Source: Flavobacterium covae (lineage in GTDB: Bacteria > Bacteroidota > Bacteroidia > Flavobacteriales > Flavobacteriaceae). From it: a stretch of DNA of 64,000 nt. This document shows positions 19,872 through 29,918 of this stretch, in pieces (the first letter of the stretch is position 1; every line of letters begins with the position of its first letter). The DNA is taken from the NCBI GenBank assembly GCA_019565575.1, contig CP067379.1, positions 2,046,001 to 2,110,000 on the forward strand, given 5' to 3'. The notes under the pieces are model-generated. The model did no database searches. It had not been told where the DNA came from and saw only the letters and a list, made by a program, of their open reading frames with translations. The translations under genes were made by a program, and so were the position numbers.

Positions 19872-20477
19872 TTATTTGTTTAAAATTGACTTATCTATTA
19901 AATTTTCTTTAATCAAACTTTCATCGAAAGGGTACTTATAAATTCTTATTCTAAAAGTGTCGTCATTTTTACTTTTCTCAAAAATAGTATGATCAATCAG
20001 TATATACTTGTCATTACCTTTAAATAAATAAGTATTAGTATAAGCCTTTAATATTTTTTTACTTATGCTGAATATTTTCTGATTTGTTAAATCTATTTTT
20101 TCAAATTTATTTTTCAAAAAAGTTAAAACATTTTCATAATTTTTACCAGTAAGCTTAGAACTAAAAATCTCTAATGCAATTATATTTTTTTTATCTTTAT
20201 TTATATACCAATCCATTCTTGAAAAATCTAATAATTGATTTCCAAGCATCGTTATTTCTTCGTCAGATTCGATGAAATAAATATCAATATTACTATATTT
20301 ATTTGATTCTAAAATTGGATTTACCATAGAAAACAAAGTGTCTTTGTTTTCTTTAAATGTGATTTTTTCTAAATGAAAAGCCCCACTACCAATTTTTTTT
20401 TGGTTTTCTTTATTTTGAGAGTTGCAACTATTTATGGATAATAAACAAAAAACTGTTAAAAAAATGATATTTTTCAT
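19872..20477 (-). CDS. Small lipoprotein, tandem paralogue 2
   Basis: 201 residues. Lipoprotein signal peptide NIIFLTVFCLLSINSC with lipobox Cys at about residue 18, followed by NSQNKENQ. The mature part ends FRIRIYKYPFDESLIKENLIDKSILNK. The neighbour at 20474-21054 has the same layout (FEKIDL, IYKYPFD, LI-NLI), so this is a tandem duplication. Its ATG overlaps the end of that gene (ATGA). Membrane-anchored lipoproteins beside effector-like genes are often immunity proteins; that role is inferred from position only. Confidence 0.75.
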   Translation of the reverse strand: MKNIIFLTVFCLLSINSCNSQNKENQKKIGSGAFHLEKITFKENKDTLFSMVNPILESNKYSNIDIYFIESDEEITMLGNQLLDFSRMDWYINKDKKNIIALEIFSSKLTGKNYENVLTFLKNKFEKIDLTNQKIFSISKKILKAYTNTYLFKGNDKYILIDHTIFEKSKNDDTFRIRIYKYPFDESLIKENLIDKSILNK

Positions 20478-21054
20478 TTTTCAATTATTTTACCATTAAT
20501 TAAATTTTGATTTATTAGGAATTTATCAAACGGATATTTATAGAAATATAAGTTTATTCTGTTTTTTTTCTTTTTTTCTTTGAAATTAATTGTTTCCATA
20601 AATATATATATGTTATCTGATTTAAATAACTGATTTTTACTATAAAAAAACACATTTGGGTCTTCAATAAATTCTTTTAATCGTTTTTTACTATCCAAAT
20701 CTATTTTTTCGAAATTATTGGTCAAAAAAATATTTATTTTATTATTATGGGCTTCTATATCTCCTTCAAATTCTATTAGAACGATTTCTTTAGTGATTTT
20801 TTTTCCCAAATGACAATATAATCAAATAACATTTTTTCTCCATTAAATTGAACTGGAAATTTTTCTGGATAGTTAATCCTATGTAAATCAAATTCTCTCT
20901 TATATTGGGTAGTTGTATACTCTGCTTTTGATAATATAGAGTCTTTTATGTTGTTTAACTGAAAATGTTCTATATTTTTATATTGTTCTTCTTTATTTTG
21001 AGAATTACAACTAAACGTTATTGAACAAAAAAAAATTATTAAGATAGTTTTCAT
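20474..21054 (-). CDS. Small lipoprotein, tandem paralogue 1 (one apparent frameshift)
   Basis: About 193 residues after adding one A near 20805. Signal peptide KTILIIFFCSITFSC then NSQNKEEQ, the same post-lipobox sequence as its downstream paralogue. The C-terminal half (NNFEKIDLDSKKRLKEFIED...INLYFYKYPFDKFLINQNLI) aligns with the paralogue. It starts five bases after the stop of the large gene and overlaps the next lipoprotein by four bases. Confidence 0.72.
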
Positions 21055-21059
21055 ATTAT

Positions 21060-23894
21060 TTAATTTATTTCTATATATACATCATTGGAATCATAAATGG
21101 GAGCATTATCATCTGATGGAGGAATTAGTATAAAATTCTCTTGATATGCGATTTTGTAATCAACTCTTCTCTTATCAATGATGTTGTTAACAATAAAAGT
21201 TACTTTTGCGCCATCAAATTTTACTTTGGAACGTTCATAATTCATCTTTTTATTTTTGTTATAACCCCATTCTTTTTCAAAGATAAAAGAACTAGCTACA
21301 TTTCCTTCTATTTTCCATTTTTCAACTTCTTGTTCAGGATAGTTGATACCTCCTATGGTAACAGATGGAATTATTATTATATCTCTACTTTTGCATCCTG
21401 TTTTAATAGATACACTTGGAGTAACTTTCATTATTTGCTTTTCTTTATTCTTAAAACCATCTATTTTGTTATATGAAAAGCTTAAATCACCTGAGACTGC
21501 TGTTGAAATTTCAAAAGTTATATATATATCAGATCTTGTAATTCTAGTTATTACTTTTATAAGCCAATCTATGGCAGTGCCTACGTAAGGAAGTAACCTG
21601 ACTAAAGGAACTAAATCTACAGATATTGTTAGTCCTATTAGAGGGTCAGCTCTTAATCCTCCTGTATATATAGGAACTATTTCATCATTACTGGCTTTAT
21701 CAAATTTCCATCCTAAAGCAAAACCAATATTAGGAGGATCAATTTCAAACTCTATTTCTATTACTTGTTGAGATTGAGCAAGACTTGGGGTTCCATCATT
21801 ATTATCTGGATTAAACATTTCTAAATATTGCCTTGTAGCATTGAAAGCTTCTATACTAGTGTCTATAATCTTTTTAATGCCCTCTAATCCTATTTCATGT
21901 TCAGTACCGTTTTCGGCAGCTTTCGTTTTTAAACTCCATCCTAAATTAGATGTTTTTGTATTATTAATATTTAATTCTTCATGTAGATATTTAAACCCAA
22001 AATTTTTATGATAGCCATTCATTCTACTTCTTGAGTATTTTATATTTCCTGAATATCCTGTACCTATAGTGATTAAAAAAGCAATTTCCCATTCAATATC
22101 CGGATACACTTTTATTTTTGCAATCTGATTAGGATAACGACAGGTTGAAATGGGAAGAAAATAGGTTTGCGCCAAATCCTCTTTTAGGATAAAATAATTA
22201 AATAACCATAGTGTATTGAGTGCTTCTTTTTCTAACGGATTTAAATGGTTTTGTTTACTTTCTAAGGCTGTTTTATTATACATATACTTAGGCATGATAA
22301 GTATCTTATCATTTCCTTCAAATTTATAATCTATTCCTTCTTGCCAACCTTGAGTCTCCGATGGATTATAACTATTGTCAGTTCTTATTACGTCATAATC
22401 TTTTTTATTTTGTTGGGTAATAGGAGTCTTTGCCTTTTTGAGTTGTTCTAAATGAGTGTCGTCTTTTTTTTCAGGGTATATTGATTTCTTGTTTTTATCT
22501 TTTGATTTTTGAGCCGTATATACTTTGTCTACCTGAAAAACATTTTTGGACTCATTGTGTTTTTGTCCTGATTCTAAAAGTAATCCTTGACAAAATACCT
22601 CCTTTGTTGTAAGTTGATCTATGGTAATAGAAATGTTTTTTCTTTCGTCTCCTGTTATAATTCCAAAAACTTTTGTCGTTCGGTCTATCGGGTTAGTTGT
22701 GTCTTCTTCATCAAAAAGAACAAGTGCTTGTCTTTCTGGATCATCATCGTCTTTTATAGTAATTTTAGAATATCCGCAAGGATCGTATTCTCTTCTATTG
22801 TATTCAATATCTCCAATGTATTGAATCATATTGCTTTTTTGGACTTCTTGTCGGGCTAAAATTTCGCTCATAAAGTCTTTTTGTACTCGGATTCTGCTTG
22901 AAATAGAGTTTTCGGTATTATCTACATCTTTAATTAATAGGGTTGTAGAATCATATTGATAGAGGTTATGTGTAGGGTCTGATAAAAAGTTTCTAAATTT
23001 TTGAATGATATAAAGGGGTTTTCCTATAAAGCTGTAGTCTTTTTTGTATACAAGGGCTATTATAGAAAATTGTTTTTCTTTCAAATCGCCTTTTCTCCAG
23101 TTTTCGTAATCTAGTAATACGGTGTATTTTCCAAAAGAGTTTACACCGTTTTCTTTTTATCTATTTCAGGCATAGGATTTTCACCACTTGACCAAACGCT
23201 TGCTTGTTGTATGGTTGATAAATCAAGGGGTTCTCCTTCTTGAGCGGTTAGGTTTTGGTTGCTGGGGGTGTTTTCTACTATAAATACTTGTGAGTAGAGG
23301 GGGGTGTTTTTTTCGGAGCATAAGTTATGGTAGTGTACAGATAGGTTGGCGGATTGCCCATATTGCCAGTTTTTTTCGCTGTTTTCAAAATACGCAAAAT
23401 TTATTTGTGGACTTGATACGGGAATTATATAAAATGTAAATCCTTCTTCGGGTTGGTCTGTAAAAACAATAACTTTTTGTATGTGTCCATAGTAGTACAT
23501 AGATTTGCTATTGCCTAATAATTTAACGGTTAGGCGGTCTCCTTTTTATAGGATTTGTTCATTCCTTTGTATTTTATAAGGGAATCGCCTTCGTTTAAAG
23601 CCCATAATTTAGGCGGAATGTCTTGTTCTTTTTTACAGGCATCTAAAAAAGCAGATTGATACACAACAGCCCACTTGATATTAGAAGCCATTTTGTGGTC
23701 TTCAAAGCACGAGGTATCTAAATAAAATTGAGCGTTGTTGGTAAAAGCTGTGTCAATAATGATGACATCGTTTTTTTTAATTTTTTTCGATCTTCTTCTA
23801 TCTTTTTTAGGGTGTGAGCATCTACAAGTTCTTTTTTGCGTCTGTAAATTACTATTTCATCTCGATCAAATTTACAACAAATAATTTTAGCCAT
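21060..23894 (-). CDS. Large PAAR-linked protein, effector-like (three apparent frameshifts)
   Basis: About 945 residues after undoing one-base shortfalls near 23780, 23547 and 23150. Start MAKIICCKFDRDEIVIYRRKK lies two bases after the DUF4280 stop. No signal peptide. The N-terminal ~250 residues are beta-rich (VKLLGNSKSMYYYGHIQKVIVFT, WQYGQSANLSVHYHNLC); a charged middle part follows. The segment TYFLPISTCRYPNQIAKIKVYPD is encoded by the 72 bases repeated in the orphan cassette. The tip after it has hydrophobic stretches (GLRADPLIGLTISVDLVPLVRLLPYVG) and a beta-rich end. No toxin domain is recognised. Position behind a PAAR-like gene, a swappable-looking tip and downstream lipoproteins suggest a secreted effector; a structural tip or adhesin is the alternative. 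Confidence 0.65.
22098..22169 (-). repeat. 72-base direct repeat, copy B (inside the large gene)
   Basis: Perfect copy of 18998-19069. It codes for YFLPISTCRYPNQIAKIKVYPD at the junction between the shared trunk and the variable tip of the large protein. Confidence 0.95.
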
Positions 23895-23896
23895 AA

Positions 23897-24373
23897 TTAT
23901 TCTATTATCATGTGGTTGTAAGGTTCTTTTTTCTCGAAGTTGCTCATGTTGATCACAGGTAGTATATGAGCTAGTAATTCAGGATCTGCATTTTTAAAAT
24001 TTTGTTTTGTGGGTTCGGCAGTTTGTCCGCTTTTAAGAATAGTTATGCAGTCTTTTCCTCCAATAGGGCAGGTGGCTTTGCTTTCTTTTGTAAGAGGATG
24101 ACCTTTAGAGGAACCGTAGGTTACTTTTTTATAATAATGATGCCATTCAGTAACACTTGCGTTACAAGGGTTGTTGTTTGTTTTTTTGCAAGAGCCAAAG
24201 GTGTTTTTTTCAAAAGTAGCACCTATGTCTTTATGAGTGGCTACTAATTTGCTTTTGCCTTCATGATCGTTGAGATAGTATTTTTTTTGAGTCAAAACTT
24301 TTAGAGTATCAGGAGTTGTACCAAAATTGCATTTGCACAAGGCTCCTTGTACTAACATTTCTTGTAGTGCCAT
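23897..24373 (-). CDS. PAAR-like DUF4280 protein
   Basis: 158 residues matching the DUF4280 pattern: MALQEMLVQGALCKCNFGTTPDTLKVL at the start, FGSCKKTNNNPCNASVTEWH in the middle and LTKESKATCPIGGKDCITILKSGQ near the end. These are the conserved Cys/Gly positions of PAAR-like spike caps that sit on type VI or other contractile injection tubes and carry effectors. The ATG (24371-24373) lies eight bases after a (TTTG)15 tract, and the next gene starts two bases after the stop. No T6SS core genes are in the window, so the secretion apparatus must be encoded elsewhere. Confidence 0.85.
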   Translation of the reverse strand: MALQEMLVQGALCKCNFGTTPDTLKVLTQKKYYLNDHEGKSKLVATHKDIGATFEKNTFGSCKKTNNNPCNASVTEWHHYYKKVTYGSSKGHPLTKESKATCPIGGKDCITILKSGQTAEPTKQNFKNADPELLAHILPVINMSNFEKKEPYNHMIIE

Positions 24374-24380
24374 GGTTTAG

Positions 24381-24440
24381 TTTGTTTGTTTGTTTGTTTG
24401 TTTGTTTGTTTGTTTGTTTGTTTGTTTGTTTGTTTGTTTG
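24381..24440. repeat. Tetranucleotide tract (TTTG)15 upstream of the DUF4280 start codon
   Basis: Fifteen uninterrupted TTTG units (CAAA on the coding strand), ending eight bases before the ATG of the PAAR-like gene, i.e. in its 5' untranslated or promoter-spacer region. Long tetranucleotide tracts slip at replication; here a length change would alter spacing rather than reading frame. Confidence 0.97.
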
Positions 24441-24706
24441 TTAAAAATAATCAATTATTTGATAATTCAAATGCTTTTAATCGGTATTTTCTATGTTTTA
24501 TAAAAGAAGGAAAATACAAAAAAGCGCGCATATTTTTCAATATCTGAATAGTATTCATTACGTATGTTTTAATCTAATCAGATTGTGCGTTAGGCTTTGT
24601 GATGAAGATAAAAAGACCAAAGAAGGTAAAAGGGACTGAAATTTTTTACCACAATTATAGTTTTACTATATTGAGGTGCAAAAAGGAGTATTTTTTAGAT
24701 TCAAAG
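24441..24706. other. Intergenic stretch upstream of the TTTG tract
   Basis: About 265 A/T-rich bases between the tract and the stop of the 24707 gene. No exact minus-strand TAnnTTTG was found by eye, so the promoter for the DUF4280 operon is not located. Nothing else was recognised. Confidence 0.5.
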
Positions 24707-25875
24707 TCATTTTTTATATCTGTAACAAATTTCTAACGAGTAATTTGGGTTCAAGGAAAAATTATTTCCAAAAATCCCAAAATCCTTTTTTATTTTTTTC
24801 TCTTTGTATATTCTGTATTGTTCTTCTTCAAAAATGATCCATTCTTGACGAGTATAATTTTTTCCTTGATAAGTCTTATAAATTTCGGTGTCTTCTGCTT
24901 CGTTTTCATCTACTAAAAAGGACTTTTGAAGGATAGGGGCGTTTTTTTATTATTTTGAGTTTCTTGTTGATACTGCGTAAATTGAATCCGCTGTATGTGC
25001 GTTTCCATTCCGTCAGCATTTTTTGAATAAATTTCAAAATAAGCTCTTGTATGTACTGTAAAAAGATGGTACACATCTAAATGAAAATATACATTAAGCC
25101 TCATATAAACTTTATTTTCTAAAATAGATGCCTTTTTTTTAAAGGTTGAAATAAAATAGGGGTGTGCGAGTATCTCATCTGATTCAAAATGAATTTCTAC
25201 ACCATGATAATCCGTAATTTTAGTATGTATTCTTTGTTTTCCGCTGAATTGTATAGGATGTTCGTAAGGAACAACAGGAAGAAATAGAAAGGTTTGTACC
25301 GTATGCTCTTCTCCATAATCAATGTATTTAGGATGAAATAACAGACTCCAGAGCCAATCATTTGTCATACTTTTTTCAAAAACTCTTCTATTTTCAAGAT
25401 TTTTTTCAAAAGCCTCGTAAAAAGATTGCATAATTTTAGACGTATATTTTTGAGTAGCCTTTGCTTTATTTCTATACCATCGGCCGTTTACAATCTGATT
25501 AAAATTACTAATTCCCAAACAAGCTCCCGTTTCATCCATTCTTACCTGAAGAGGATAAATAGTGTTGCATAGCTCGTCGGCTATCATTTCATTGATGAAA
25601 TCAGGTTCATGCTGGTTAAACCAAATATTTTTTTTATATATATCTAATAACCAAAAGTCAGTGTTATTACGAGTAATAATAATTTCAGTAGCATAATCCA
25701 TCTGTTTGGTAGGAGAAGTGTTTTCCTCATCAAAATATTTTAGAGATACCACATACTTCCGAGGTTTTATACCTCCTAAATTCATTTGGAGCACGTTATT
25801 ATTTAAAGTGATCGTATTTTTGCATAGCAATTGTATTTTATAAATATTAAGATATACGGTATTGAAATATAACAA
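24707..25875 (-). CDS. Unknown protein upstream of the DUF4280 operon (one apparent frameshift)
   Basis: About 389 residues after adding one A near 24947-24953; the restored tail ends SLEICYRYKK. Readable segments include YATEIIITRNNTDFWLLDIYKK, LQVRMDETGACLGISNFNQI, FLFLPVVPYEHPIQFSGKQR and VYMRLNVYFHLDVYHLFTVHTRAYFEIY. No signal peptide or membrane span. The real start may be a Met about 30 codons in (MNLGGIKPRKYVVSL). Family not recognised. Same strand and adjacent to the PAAR-like gene, so an accessory role (adaptor/chaperone) in that locus is possible. Confidence 0.6.
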
Positions 25876-26014
25876 AAAATATAATTTAAATTTAACGCGA
25901 TTTTTAATTTAATATTTTGTAAAATAAATAAACTTATTTGTTGAATAAAACAAATTTTTAAAAGTTGTGTCGTTTAAACTTTGAAATTTCCTCATAACAA
26001 TTTTTTTTTAACCT

Positions 26015-26526
26015 TGAGACTGTCCAAAAAGTTCGCAATCTTGTCATTTCGACCAAAGGGAGAAATCACATAATATTGATTATCAAACTCCTCCTTACGT
26101 AGTGACAAACCGCATGTTGATTTAGGCACTGTCCTACAAAAGCAATAAAAATTAGTGTGGGTTCTCGATGCGCTGCGCGCTCGAACTAGCGATGATTTTA
26201 ATCATATAATCAATCGTTTATTTGGGTTGTTTTAAAATAAAAAAAACATATCGAGAATTTTACTTTTTAATCCAGTATATTTTAAGTTTAAATGGTATAA
26301 ACTTAGGACATGTTTGATTTAAATATAAATTAGGAAAGGAAAAGAGTTGCTTGATGAGGTTTAAAATAGAGAGGATGTCTGAAAAGTTAATACACAACAT
26401 CTAGACTGTCACTTTTACAAGAAGAGAAGACATATTTTAGTGTTATCTGATTTTGCTTCGTCTATTCATTTGGTTCGAGCCACTTTGATTGAAATGACAA
26501 GATTGAGCCCTTTTCGGACAGCCTCT
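26015..26526. repeat. MITE-like element with IS-related ends (large form)
   Basis: About 510 non-coding bases. The left arm (GAGACTGTCC, then TCGCAATCTTGTCATTTCG) and the inverted right arm (TTGAAATGACAAGATTGAGC...GGACAGCCTCT) form imperfect terminal repeats of about 45 bases. The extreme ends match the IS1182-like ends (GAGGCTGTCC). The first 110 bases resemble 43443-43578. No ORF inside. The remaining DNA in 25876-26661 has nothing recognisable. Confidence 0.75.
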
Positions 26527-26661
26527 AGAAAATGTATTATAGATAAAAATGATTTTCAATCTACAATAAATCGGTATTCTTTTACTCTTATTATAAAGTC
26601 TAATGCTTAATAAGAACTTAATTAAGGTTTACTTTTTATTATCATTAGACTTTCATTCTTT

Positions 26662-27191
26662 TTATAGATTAGAAGAAACGGTGCTGTATTTTTTTTGAAT
26701 TACTTGTGCGTGGTGTATATTATGTCCAACGACCATAAAACCTAATGATCGAGCAGTCAAGATAATTGGGTTTGTGACTCCTTTGAAATCTAACATTTCT
26801 TCTGTCATATTTTTATATAGACTAATGGTAGCATTTCTTACGTTTATATATTCTTCTCGTAAATCACTTAATTTATAATTTACTGATTTGAGATTTTGGA
26901 TGTATTTGTTTTGATCAAAGCCTGTTAATTCTGTAGCATCAAATCGGGAAAAGCGCAATGCCCTATAGGTAAGTATTCTTTCAGCATCTATGATATGAAG
27001 AAGGACTTCCTTTGTAGTCCATTTATCTGGAGCATAAGAAAAATTTTCTATTTCAGGAGTTATGCTATCTATTAAGGCAAGGGTAAAATTTTTACTTTTC
27101 TCTAATTCTTCCACTAAATGATCGGATTCTATAAGATCAAAAAAGAATGAAAATAAGCAGGTGCGTTTTCGTAAATAAACGGATTGTTCAT
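26662..27191 (-). CDS. DinB-family protein (one apparent frameshift)
   Basis: About 176 residues when one A is added near 27147; the restored start MNNPFIYENAPAYFHSFFDLI is 26 codons upstream of the first visible Met. DinB/YfiT four-helix bundle with metal-binding histidines in DKWTTKEVLLHIIDAERI and GHNIHHAQVIQKKY. This superfamily includes thiol-dependent transferases; substrate unknown. The gene is followed by no clear operon partner. Confidence 0.85.
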
Positions 27192-27230
27192 AATATGATT
27201 TTAGTTTTAAAGATTATTTAAATGATAAGG

Positions 27231-27614
27231 TTAAAAAAGAGGATCAGCATTCTTAAAAGTAGGCGGCTGTTCAATGATGGAAGCTACTCTTTTCTTGTTT
27301 ATTTTCATAGTTATGTCAGCTTCGCTTGTAAATAATAAAAGGGACATAAAAGGTTTTTGAATATAAGGAATCGTTTCGTTTTCTAGTTCCGTTAGGTCAA
27401 CTATTTTTTCAATTTCTTGAAGACCTTCTTTGTATATTTTGTGTGTAATCAATAGTTTTAATTGGTTTTCAACTAAAGTAACTTTGATGTATATGTTTTG
27501 TAGTTCGGGTTTTCCAATGGTTTTGGCTAAAGTTAGTTTGGCAAAGGTTTTGTTCGAAATGCTTTCTTTTACCAAGTTTAAAAAAAGAGTATAAGTTTCA
27601 TTATATGGCATCAT
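27231..27614 (-). CDS. Hypothetical protein
   Basis: 127 residues: MMPYNETYTLFLNLVKESISNKTFAKLTLAKTIG, then a beta-rich stretch (IYIKVTLVENQLKLLITHKI) and the tail FKNADPLF. Soluble, no motif recognised. The codon use and unbroken frame support a real gene. It lies 40 bases upstream of the dinB-like gene on the same strand, so the two may be co-transcribed. Confidence 0.6.
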   Translation of the reverse strand: MMPYNETYTLFLNLVKESISNKTFAKLTLAKTIGKPELQNIYIKVTLVENQLKLLITHKIYKEGLQEIEKIVDLTELENETIPYIQKPFMSLLLFTSEADITMKINKKRVASIIEQPPTFKNADPLF

Positions 27615-27698
27615 GATTTGAGATTTTGAAAATTATAGAGATATAGATTTTTTAAAACAAGCCTCTACAATAATAGGCCTCTTTATTAGAAATAAAAA

Positions 27699-28331
27699 TT
27701 ATTTAGTAAAGATAATTAATCGGTTTATAATATCGAAATCCGAAAAGCCAAAGGATTGTGCAATCCAACGAATTGTTTCTTTTTGATACATAAACACGTG
27801 AGTCGTATCGTTTTTATAATACCATTTGTTAAAATCTATAGAAGGATCATATAAATGGGTCATACAATATAGTTTTCCTTTTGGAATTAAAAGATGATGT
27901 AGTAATTCAAATTCTTTAGCAGGATGATGAAAATGTTCGATGACTTCGCAACAAGCAATATAATCGTAGGTTTTGGTTAATACCTCTGGAAAAGGATGAA
28001 AAAACGGGTCGTAGGAAACGATAGCATAGCCATTATCATTAAGAACTTTACTAACCGCTGAACCTGTTCCTGCGCCAAAATCCAAGCCCGAATGTGAGGG
28101 ACTAAAATCATGTAAAATACCTTGGGTAATTGGGGAAACAAAATGAAGATAACCCGCATCGGTCACATCGTTATTGTGAAAGCGATAGTGCTTTTCTTCG
28201 TCTTGTGCGGTCATATACTGCTCAGGATGCAGAAGAATGGCTTGACAATTGGTGCATTGAAAATAGTCACGGTTTTTAATTTGGTGGAAAGGTTGGGTAT
28301 GAGCGTTGCAAAGCGGACAGTTGGGGTGCAT
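27699..28331 (-). CDS. Class I SAM-dependent methyltransferase with N-terminal zinc ribbon
   Basis: 210 residues. CPLCNAHTQPFHQIKNRDYFQCTNC at the start is a C-x2-C...C-x2-C zinc ribbon. SAM-binding motif I is GLDFGAGTGSAVSKVL; DYIACCEVIEHFHHPAKEFELL is the typical methyltransferase-11/23 motif. It probably methylates a small molecule or metabolite; target unknown. Intact frame. Confidence 0.85.
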   Translation of the reverse strand: MHPNCPLCNAHTQPFHQIKNRDYFQCTNCQAILLHPEQYMTAQDEEKHYRFHNNDVTDAGYLHFVSPITQGILHDFSPSHSGLDFGAGTGSAVSKVLNDNGYAIVSYDPFFHPFPEVLTKTYDYIACCEVIEHFHHPAKEFELLHHLLIPKGKLYCMTHLYDPSIDFNKWYYKNDTTHVFMYQKETIRWIAQSFGFSDFDIINRLIIFTK

Positions 28332-28464
28332 AAAGAAAATTTTATTTTTTTTTGCAATTTAATACAAATAATAATGCGTATTGATTTTTCTGAGGTCTAT
28401 TAAAAGATGCTGATTTTTAAAAAGTACTTTATATTCTGCGCTCATTTTGAGGTGTTATTATAAT

Positions 28465-28502
28465 CTATTATCCCTAATTGCAACTTTAATTAGGGATAAT
28501 AG
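28465..28502. terminator. Hairpin downstream of the PD-(D/E)XK gene
   Basis: 15-base perfect stem CTATTATCCCTAATT / AATTAGGGATAATAG with an 8-base loop. It lies just after the stop of the nuclease gene (minus strand). Its core 28 bases match the hairpin on the other side of that gene at 25 of 28 positions. Confidence 0.75.
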
Positions 28503-28523
28503 AAAATATGAATATTTAAAAAT

Positions 28524-29814
28524 CTAGTTTCTTTTGTAGCTGATATTTGGAAACTTTTCTGTGATTTTTTTTATTAATTTTTCAGTATTATCAAGTCCAT
28601 TAACTTTACCCCAATTTCTTGCCACAAAATATTTTTCTCCTTCATAGATTAATTCAGGATTTCCATTTACTCTGTATTTTTTCAATTCTGTTTCGGTGAT
28701 AACTTCTTTTTTGTTCTAATTAATTGAAAGTTACAACTTTTATCTTTTCTTAAAAACTCAAATACTTTTGGGTCAATAAGATTTTTTTCGTCTAATAATT
28801 TTATTGTGTAAAAACCTATATCGGATTTTCTAAAATCTTTATAAACTGCAACATCATCAAAGTATAAACTAATTGTGCTGTAATCTCTGTCTGAAGTAGC
28901 ATACAAGTCATATGCTTTTTTAGAAGTTTCTCTAATATCTTCATCTTGAGAGTCATCTATGCTTATTGCATACATGGCTGTCATAATTAACTTTTCATTT
29001 TTTTTCCAAAAATTTGTTAATAATTCTTTTTCTTCTTTACCAAAAGCCATAATTAATTTTGTTTTTTGTTTGTTTTCATTTTCTTCCGTATCCATAATTG
29101 AAGGTTGACTTAAAGAGATTAAATAATCTTTCAATATGAATCTAGTATTTTCGGATATGTTTTGGTTTAATATTGGTTCAATAATTCTATCAACTAAATC
29201 TTGATAGTTTATTTGGATGAATTTTTTGCAATTACATTCAGGTTCAGTTAGTTGGTTTAGTTTTAGGGATGGAATAGCTGTTAAATATATGTATAAATGA
29301 ATATCTCTTGCTTGTTTTATCCCTTCAAAATAGTTAAAGTATGAATTTGTCTGGTCATTATTTTCTGTACTAGATACTTTATTTTCAATAATTATTTTTA
29401 AATTGTGTTCGTTGTTATTGATGATTAGTGAAAGTTCAATTAAAATATCTATTCTACCAAAGCTATTAATTTTATGTTCTTTTTTATATTTAATGTTTTT
29501 ATCGTGTAATTGTCTGTTATAATTGAATTGTAAAAACTTGAATTGTAACTCTCTATTTGAGATGCTCCTCTTATTAGAATTATTTCTAGAAATTTATTTA
29601 TGGGAAAGTTCTGTAGCAAATGATTTTCATTTCTATCTAATAACCAAGCTAAAAATGAGCTGTGGCTTATTTCTCTTCTATTAACAGAGAGTATTTCTAA
29701 ATATGATTTTGTTAGATATAAATTTTGTAGTTTTTGGACATCAATATCATTTTTGAAGTCAATGATTTTTTGACTTATTTCGAATTTTTCTTTTAGTAGA
29801 TTGTTTTCGTTCAC
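28524..29814 (-). CDS. PD-(D/E)XK nuclease superfamily protein (two apparent frameshifts)
   Basis: About 430 residues after adding one A near 29490 and one near 28712. The rebuilt core reads FGRIDILIELSLIINNNEHNLKIIIENKV, which gives the nuclease pattern D...E-x-K (PDDEXK_14-like). The N-terminal SFLAWLLDRNENHLL segment is also typical of that family. The C-terminal ~200 residues are helical, then KYRVNGNPELIYEGEKYFVARNW. Probably a stand-alone nuclease of defence or accessory type; no methyltransferase or helicase partner adjoins it. The gene lies between two closely similar hairpins. Confidence 0.75.
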
Positions 29815-29918
29815 AATTTTTAATTTAATTATTTGAATTTTATTTGAAGATTATTTAGTCTAGATTTTTGTGTTTCTAAAATTAATGAAATCTTTAATAT
29901 TTATTGTTTTTATAACCA

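Noticed and set aside
21060..23894. Calling the large protein a specific toxin (nuclease, lipase or pore-former)
   Set aside because: No catalytic motif is visible in the tip; hydrophobic stretches alone are not sufficient.
24381..24440. TTTG array as a CRISPR array
   Set aside because: Units of four bases without spacers; it is a simple-sequence repeat.
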